In this document: positions 8,387-12,340 of the stretch, one piece after another
Layout: every line of letters starts with the position of its first letter
Numbering within the stretch: position 1 is the first letter of the stretch
Assembly (NCBI GenBank): GCA_027596945.1
Contig: JADGJH010000703.1
Location: forward strand, 2,838-15,177
From: Physocladia obscura
Taxonomy: Eukaryota; Chytridiomycota; Chytridiomycetes; Chytridiales; Chytriomycetaceae
DNA: 12,340 nucleotides
Direction: 5' to 3'
The notes under the pieces: generated by a model
Seen by the model: the letters and a program-made list of their open reading frames with translations, nothing else
Databases searched by the model: none
Told to the model about the DNA's origin: nothing
Translations under genes and position numbers: made by a program

Positions 8387-8766
8387 TGGCTCTTCAGCCA
8401 AAGAATTCTCAAGAGGCGCCAAGCCAAAGGTTCTGCACCCTAATTCAGATTCTGCAGAATTCCGGCCGCAAGCCAGAATCTAGCGAAATTAATGGGAACA
8501 GTTATGTCACAGTGGATCGAAAATTTGGCAGAAATTCTTGAGTGAATTTTGACAAAACTTTGGGCAACACTTTGTGGGTAGGGTTGTTGAAACTTAATCC
8601 TATTGGCAGATTTGGTTGACTGGAAAAAAATCGGAATGAACCACAAATACTTTGTCTATCAATACATGAAATGCAAAAATAACAAATCCAAACAACAGTT
8701 AATTTAAATTCATAGCAAAAATAACTCAGAATAATTGAAATGACACAGTCATATCATTATTGAAAG
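8387..8766. other. 5' flank of the multidomain gene
   Basis: The frame of exon 1 is open upstream on the - strand from 8386 to 8479 (AESELGCRTFGLAPLENSL), and CCCATTAATTTCGCTAG ending at 8480 looks like a 3' splice site. So the true start may lie in an upstream exon that I cannot identify. From 8500 to 8766 I see no convincing coding sequence. Retroelement debris begins beyond 8767 and may have replaced the original promoter. Confidence 0.4.
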
Positions 8767-9081
8767 TTAAGTATGGATTTCAAAAGCCATTTGATGGTAG
8801 CAACACTTTGAATCCATGAACTTATCCAATAGAGATGGAAAGTTTTATATTGAGGCAATTTTTGCCAAAAATATTGCCCATAGTAGTGGTGATAATGCAT
8901 ATCCCTGTGGTATTCCTCTTATTGGTATGAATTCATTGGTGTAACCATGTGGAGTATTTATCTGTTATTTTCTATCTGAGAGGAGTGTTTTTATTAGGTT
9001 GATTATTTTTGTTGGAACTTTTATCTGTTTGAGAAAAAGTTCTATTAATTCAAATGAGACTGCATCAAGCAAGGTTTTGAT
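8767..9081 (-). pseudogene. LINE reverse-transcriptase fragment (motifs A-B)
   Basis: Read on the - strand, the frame gives LLDAVSFELIELFLKQIKVP, then IIN-LIKTLLSDRK, then FIPIRGIPQGYALSPLLW, which is the reverse-transcriptase region from motif A to motif B of non-LTR retrotransposons. The usual Asp after PQG is Tyr here. In-frame TAA codons at 8967-8965 and 8847-8845 and loss of the catalytic D-D motif C show it is dead. Homology fades after about 8848. The piece begins abruptly at 9081, inside motif A. Confidence 0.75.
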
Positions 9082-9124
9082 TTATTAAAACCAGCTCAAC
9101 AAGGCAAGGAAACTTGTCAAAAAT

Positions 9125-9151
9125 AAATTTTTTTTTTCTCTTTTTTTTTTT
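9125..9151 (-). repeat. A-rich tract on the minus strand, possible LINE tail
   Basis: The + strand has about ten T, CTC, then eleven T; on the - strand this is a poly(A)-like tract broken by GAG. It lies downstream (on the - strand) of the reverse-transcriptase fragment at 9367-9182 and could be its 3' tail. No target-site duplication was identified. Confidence 0.35.
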
Positions 9152-9181
9152 AATGACTCATGTCTAGTGCTGTTGTTCCCC

Positions 9182-9367
9182 CTAACCTCCACCCACTATG
9201 CAAACTTTGTGCCTGTTTTCTTCTGATTTTATTTTTGCATTTCTCAATAAAATTGGCATTTGGGGTGTCTTGGCAACATCCCCATCTGCCTGCATTTTGC
9301 CCAACTTTATTCCTTGAACAATTTGACCCAACCTGTTGAAAGCCTTTTCTATGTTCAAGAATGCCAT
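9182..9367 (-). pseudogene. LINE reverse-transcriptase fragment (motif A)
   Basis: The - strand frame starts MAFLNIEKAFNRL (9367-9329), which is motif A of LINE reverse transcriptases (xFLDIEKAFDRx) with both Asp changed to Asn. After that the reading (GQIVQGIKLGKMQADGD ...) has no recognisable reverse-transcriptase features and stops at TAG by 9182. Because the fragment at 9081-8767 also starts in motif A, these are two separate element copies rather than one split copy. The fragment ends about seven bases from a + strand endonuclease piece. Confidence 0.6.
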
Positions 9368-9374
9368 GTATATT

Positions 9375-9809
9375 GGTATCCTTTCCTTCGCATCCCCAAC
9401 TACCCCAAAAAACTACCGTGTTATATTTGAAGACAAAGATGTGTGTTTTATGGCAATCCAGTGCTCTGACATCACTTTGATTGCAGTCTACTTGTCACTG
9501 TCATGGAAAAACGCCAAAATGCTGGAAATATTGGCTGAGGCTGAATCCCTGTCTGATGGCTTTGTGAAAAGGTGTGTATTATTTGGTGACTTCAACGCGC
9601 AAATGGGCCCAGCAACTGGAGACTCAATCACCAACACACGGAGCAACCTGCTGTTGGAAGAACTGGCCAACTCCCAACTGGACATTCAAATGCCAGTGTC
9701 TGGAAAATGGACGACCTTTTCTGAAACTGGACGTGGGATCACTGATATTGTACTGGCAAACTTTGAAATCAATACTGTTGTGGTACATGAACTGGATTGC
9801 TTTATTTGG
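9375..9809 (+). pseudogene. LINE ORF2 endonuclease fragment (APE type)
   Basis: The + strand frame encodes the middle of an apurinic-like endonuclease: IAVYLSLSW, then LFGDFNAQMG (9582-9605), then KWTTFSETGRGITDIVLANF. These are the tyrosine, Asp/Asn and T-x-S...D-x-V motifs of this family, which nicks target DNA for LINE insertion. The N-terminal Asn and Glu motifs are absent to the left and the SDH motif is absent to the right. It is cut at both ends: by the inverted junction near 9375 and by the start of another LINE near 9810. The first 138 bases are about 91% identical to 12100-12237. The ATG at 9336 belongs to unrelated flanking sequence. Confidence 0.75.
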
Positions 9810-11902
9810 ATGACTACACCACTGCAGAACCCAACAGCAAACCTCGCGCCTCCAGGCACGCCCAAGACCCACAATCCTGATGGTGGCGGCCCTCCAGCTG
9901 TTGTCAGTCCAATCCAGTTTGAAAAACTCAAGCTGGCCTGCTTCAAGAAGGAGCAGGCCAAGCTCGTTTGCCCCAACTGCGAAGCCCCCAAAGCACTTAC
10001 CAACCACGACGTTGGCGGTCAAGTCAGATCCAAAGGCGCCTGCCACATCCAGCTTCACTGCAAGGCATGCAACAGGAATTACTGCTTTGATGCAGCCCTG
10101 GCATGTACTGGGCCAGCGGTCGCTGACACAATCGAAGAGCTGTCGGCTGCCCACGTCACACTCTCAACCCAGCATAAAGCTGCCCCATCCACCGCGAGAA
10201 CCACTGAAGTTGAAGCAAAGAGAACTGCTGTCTCAAAGGCCGATTGCCTCCAACCACTCATCAGCTTCACGCCGAAGGCCACCAAGTGCCTGTGAGAGCG
10301 CAGCCCTGAGGACGCCGCCCCTATTGGGGACTTGATTCTCGAGTCGCGAGTGCCAGCCAACATGACAACAGAGACGCCAACACAGAACATGCAGACGGTA
10401 CCACCTGTGAACCTCAGCTGCAAGTTGGAGTTTGATTTTAGTACAACTTCACCAAAACACACAACTCACTGGAGGGATCCTGATACAATGAGCGAAACCA
10501 GTGAAATGTTTGAATTTGGATCATCAAGCATGCGAAGCCCATTCTCAGCTGCTGGCCCACCTTTGGTTCCCATTCGCATTGCACAATGTGACTGCAAAGT
10601 TAACTCAAAACCAATTGCTGCGAATCTGAGGCTGCCACGCAAACTATTTATGCCACTGACCTCTGCAGGAGACACCGTGACATGGAAGGCAATAGTGAAG
10701 CGCACAGAGGCGAGAGCTGATCGGGCCAAGGCACAAATGCGCGAATTAAAAATTGAAACGATTCAACTTTGAAATCTATTGAAGTCATTAATTGAACAAA
10801 ACGCAAACACAGATCGCAGGCCAACCAAAGTCCTGAGCAAAGATCAGATCACACCAAATACAACAATGAGACAAGCCCCCCCCCTCTGACAAAAGATCAC
10901 AGTGGAGAATCCAGCTCTGGTGTTGACAGCCAATTCATGCCAGGATTGGACACCAGCCAGACCTCATGGGCAGACAAGGCTGAGGACAAATGCGCAAATG
11001 CGAGCAAGAAAGGAGGCAACAGGCCCAAAGAGCAAAACAAGGTGTCAGACCCCCCAAGTAGCTTGGAGCCAGTCTGGAATCTAGTGACTGGATACAGGAA
11101 ATCGCAAAAGACAAACTTGGTGAGGACGGCAAACAGAAATACATATGAGGGGGGCTGCATCAGTGGCACATTGAACTTGACAAAAGTTGGTCCCCCTCAA
11201 GGATCGATAAGTGCACACCACCTTGTTTCCTCCACAGCCTCCTTTGCTAATATAGCTGCCACCCTCCCGTCAGCCCAACAGCTACAAAAACTACGGAAAA
11301 AACATGCAATTGCTGTTCAGCGTATGGTGGCCCCAGTTCAGGAACCACTGAAGTTTAGAACCATCCGAATGGTCATTAACGACACAAGACCACTCCGGGA
11401 CCTACAAGGGAAAACTCGGGACCGCACCATTTGAGAACTAGCCAACCACCTAGGAATCAGCAAGTTTATCGTGCTAACCTTGTCAATTGGCAACTCCATT
11501 GTGGAGTTTTACGTCTCGGAAGCTGCCTATGCAACAGCCATCTTGCACCTAGCAGAAGCTGGAGTGAAACTATACACTGGGACTGATGTATTCAAACCTC
11601 CAGCCCATGCTCGCCAATCCAAGGAGGCATGCCACCTATCAATTGTCAACAGACTTGCACACCTCTGCCTTTCAGCCTGTACTGTTAATCTACAGGACAC
11701 AATTCTGGAGGGAGCAACTCTGGAAATCAGAGTGGCAGTTCTAAAGAAAGCACAAGAGATAACTTCTAACGTGGCACTGAAACTGGGCCGACAACTGGAA
11801 ACTGTCGGAAAGAGTGAATCTGAACCAGTGCATGAGAACCAGGTGGAACAGTCTCCCTTGGAGGAAGACGATGACATGGCTGAGGAGTCTCAACTATGTT
11901 GA
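9810..11902 (+). pseudogene. LINE ORF1, three in-frame TGA and one frame break
   Basis: The likely start is ATG 9810 (MTTPLQNPTANLAPPG). The frame runs through TGA 10293-10295 and TGA 10770-10772 with protein-like sequence on both sides, shifts by -1 at a nine-C tract (10876-10884), passes TGA 11432-11434 and ends at TGA 11900-11902: about 697 codons. The N-terminal part has a CPNC (9969-9980) ... CKAC (10059-10070) zinc-ribbon-like pair. A low-complexity middle follows (Ala/Thr/Lys-rich). The C-terminal part (NHLGISKFIVLTLSIG then VEFYVSEAAYATAILHLAEA) has alternating strand/helix structure that may be an RRM-like RNA-binding fold; the end is acidic. ORF1 proteins of LINEs bind element RNA to form the RNP. 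The exact family is not recognised. It lies directly upstream of ORF2, which it overlaps by seven bases. Confidence 0.65.
11896..11902 (+). promoter_or_regulatory. ORF1 stop / ORF2 start overlap ATGTTGA
   Basis: ATG of ORF2 (11896-11898) and TGA of ORF1 (11900-11902) overlap within seven bases in different frames. In some LINEs such overlaps support termination-reinitiation for ORF2 translation. Here the arrangement is seen; the mechanism is inferred. Confidence 0.55.
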
Positions 11903-12340
11903 TACACCTCGCAAACGTAAATGGCCTGGCGGGCAATGCCGAAGAAATCTGCTACTTTAATTCTCAACAGCAAACTCATATAACGTTTTTATTAGAAACT
12001 TGGTTATCACCTCAATCATCTATCCAATTTAGACCTCATATCTCAAACCTTTTAACTGAAAATATGGAACAAACTGCCGGTGGATGTTGCAGCACTGGTG
12101 GAATCCTTTCCTTTGCATCCCTAACTACACCAAAAAACTACTGTGTTGTATTTGAAGACAAAGATGCGTGCTTTATGGCAATCCAGTGCTCTGACGTCAT
12201 CTTGATTGCAGTCTACTTGTCACCGTCATGGGAAAACACCATTGACAATGAAATGCTGGAACAACTTCAAGATCTTTTTGAGCATAACTCCAGTTCCCTG
12301 GTTGTTGCTGGACGCAGGAGTAAGCCAATTGAAAACTGTC
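11896..12340 (+). CDS. LINE ORF2 N-terminus, endonuclease domain, runs off window
   Basis: From ATG 11896 the frame is open to the window end (148 codons). It has the APE-endonuclease motifs in order: HLANVNGLAG (Asn motif), LLETWLSP (metal-binding Glu), then a stretch like the upstream copy, IAVYLSPSW (Tyr). Where the GDFN motif is expected after LVVAG, the sequence reads RRSKPIEN, so either the frame or the element breaks near 12310. The start overlaps the ORF1 stop, which fits coupled translation of ORF2. The reverse transcriptase, if present, lies beyond the window. Confidence 0.75.
   Translation, partial: MLIHLANVNGLAGNAEEICYFNSQQQTHITFLLETWLSPQSSIQFRPHISNLLTENMEQTAGGCCSTGGILSFASLTTPKNYCVVFEDKDACFMAIQCSDVILIAVYLSPSWENTIDNEMLEQLQDLFEHNSSSLVVAGRRSKPIENC

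Larger units (their letters stand above)
9375..12237 (+). repeat. Direct repeat of endonuclease DNA, 9375-9512 and 12100-12237
   Basis: The two 138-base blocks align without gaps at about 125/138 identical positions by hand count. Most differences are C/T or A/G transitions. They are parts of ORF2 from two copies of the same LINE family, 2725 bases apart. After the blocks the copies differ by an indel. Confidence 0.85.
9810..12340 (+). mobile_element. Non-LTR retrotransposon, 5' part, inserted in an older relative
   Basis: ORF1 followed by the endonuclease start of ORF2 gives the standard two-ORF LINE layout on the + strand. The element starts near 9803-9810, cutting the older endonuclease fragment just before its SDH motif, and its 3' end lies beyond 12340. 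No 5' UTR can be separated by eye. Coding DNA here is clearly less AT-rich than the host intergenic DNA. Confidence 0.6.

Noticed and set aside
8449..8470. Perfect 12-base palindrome plus EcoRI/EagI-like sites, suspicion of vector adaptor
   Set aside because: The sequence continues an open protein-like frame into exon 1 and does not match a standard adaptor exactly.
8440..8646. 68-codon ORF on the - strand upstream of exon 1
   Set aside because: Frame differs from the protein-like exon 1 extension and it crosses the probable splice acceptor; no family resemblance.
9624..10154. 176-codon ORF on the - strand
   Set aside because: Antisense shadow across the endonuclease fragment and ORF1; its peptide shows no motif, while the + strand frames do.

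Overview
The window is eukaryotic: AT-rich non-coding DNA, exons of 72 to 1505 bases separated by short introns (54-109 bases) with CTAAT- or TACTAAT-like branch sites, and decayed non-LTR retrotransposons (LINEs). Short introns, a TIR/leucine-rich-repeat locus, an SNTX-like/GTPase protein and APE-type LINEs together suggest an early-diverging, perhaps zoosporic (chytrid-like) fungus. This is an inference; a protist or small invertebrate is not excluded. No bacterial gene, tRNA, rRNA or CRISPR array was seen.

Left part, + strand, 1-2280: remnants of an immune-receptor-like locus. Three exon pieces (to 610) encode the core of a TIR-type domain. From 662 to 1898 lies a tandem array in which a 72-base exon coding exactly one 24-residue leucine-rich repeat (LRR), plus its roughly 107-base intron, is repeated seven times. 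Several copies are damaged (in-frame TGA, lost splice acceptor, 9-base deletion). A further decayed coding patch follows (1978-2275). From 2281 to 4600 the DNA is AT-rich and mostly without recognisable genes, apart from one GC-richer patch at 3421-3641.

Middle, - strand, 8386 to 4661: the main gene. I model six exons. They encode, in order, an SNTX-like (MACPF-related) N-terminal region, a helical middle region, a fibronectin type III domain, an AIG1/GIMAP-like P-loop GTPase domain, a cysteine-rich domain and C-terminal coiled-coil segments. Most junctions keep frame, one through a GC-AG intron. The exon 2/exon 3 junction does not: the frame is off by one base and a TAA follows at 7009-7007. 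The gene is therefore either newly broken or spliced through a weak alternative acceptor. A pore-forming-type domain fused to a GTPase, a few kb from a TIR/LRR locus, suggests self-defence or allorecognition; this is inference.

Right part, 8767-12340: a graveyard of LINE pieces. Two reverse-transcriptase fragments lie on the - strand. An endonuclease fragment on the + strand abuts one of them head-on. A second, longer LINE on the + strand begins inside that endonuclease fragment: its ORF1 (three in-frame TGA codons and one frame break at a nine-C tract) overlaps the start of ORF2 by seven bases (ATGTTGA), and ORF2 runs off the window edge.
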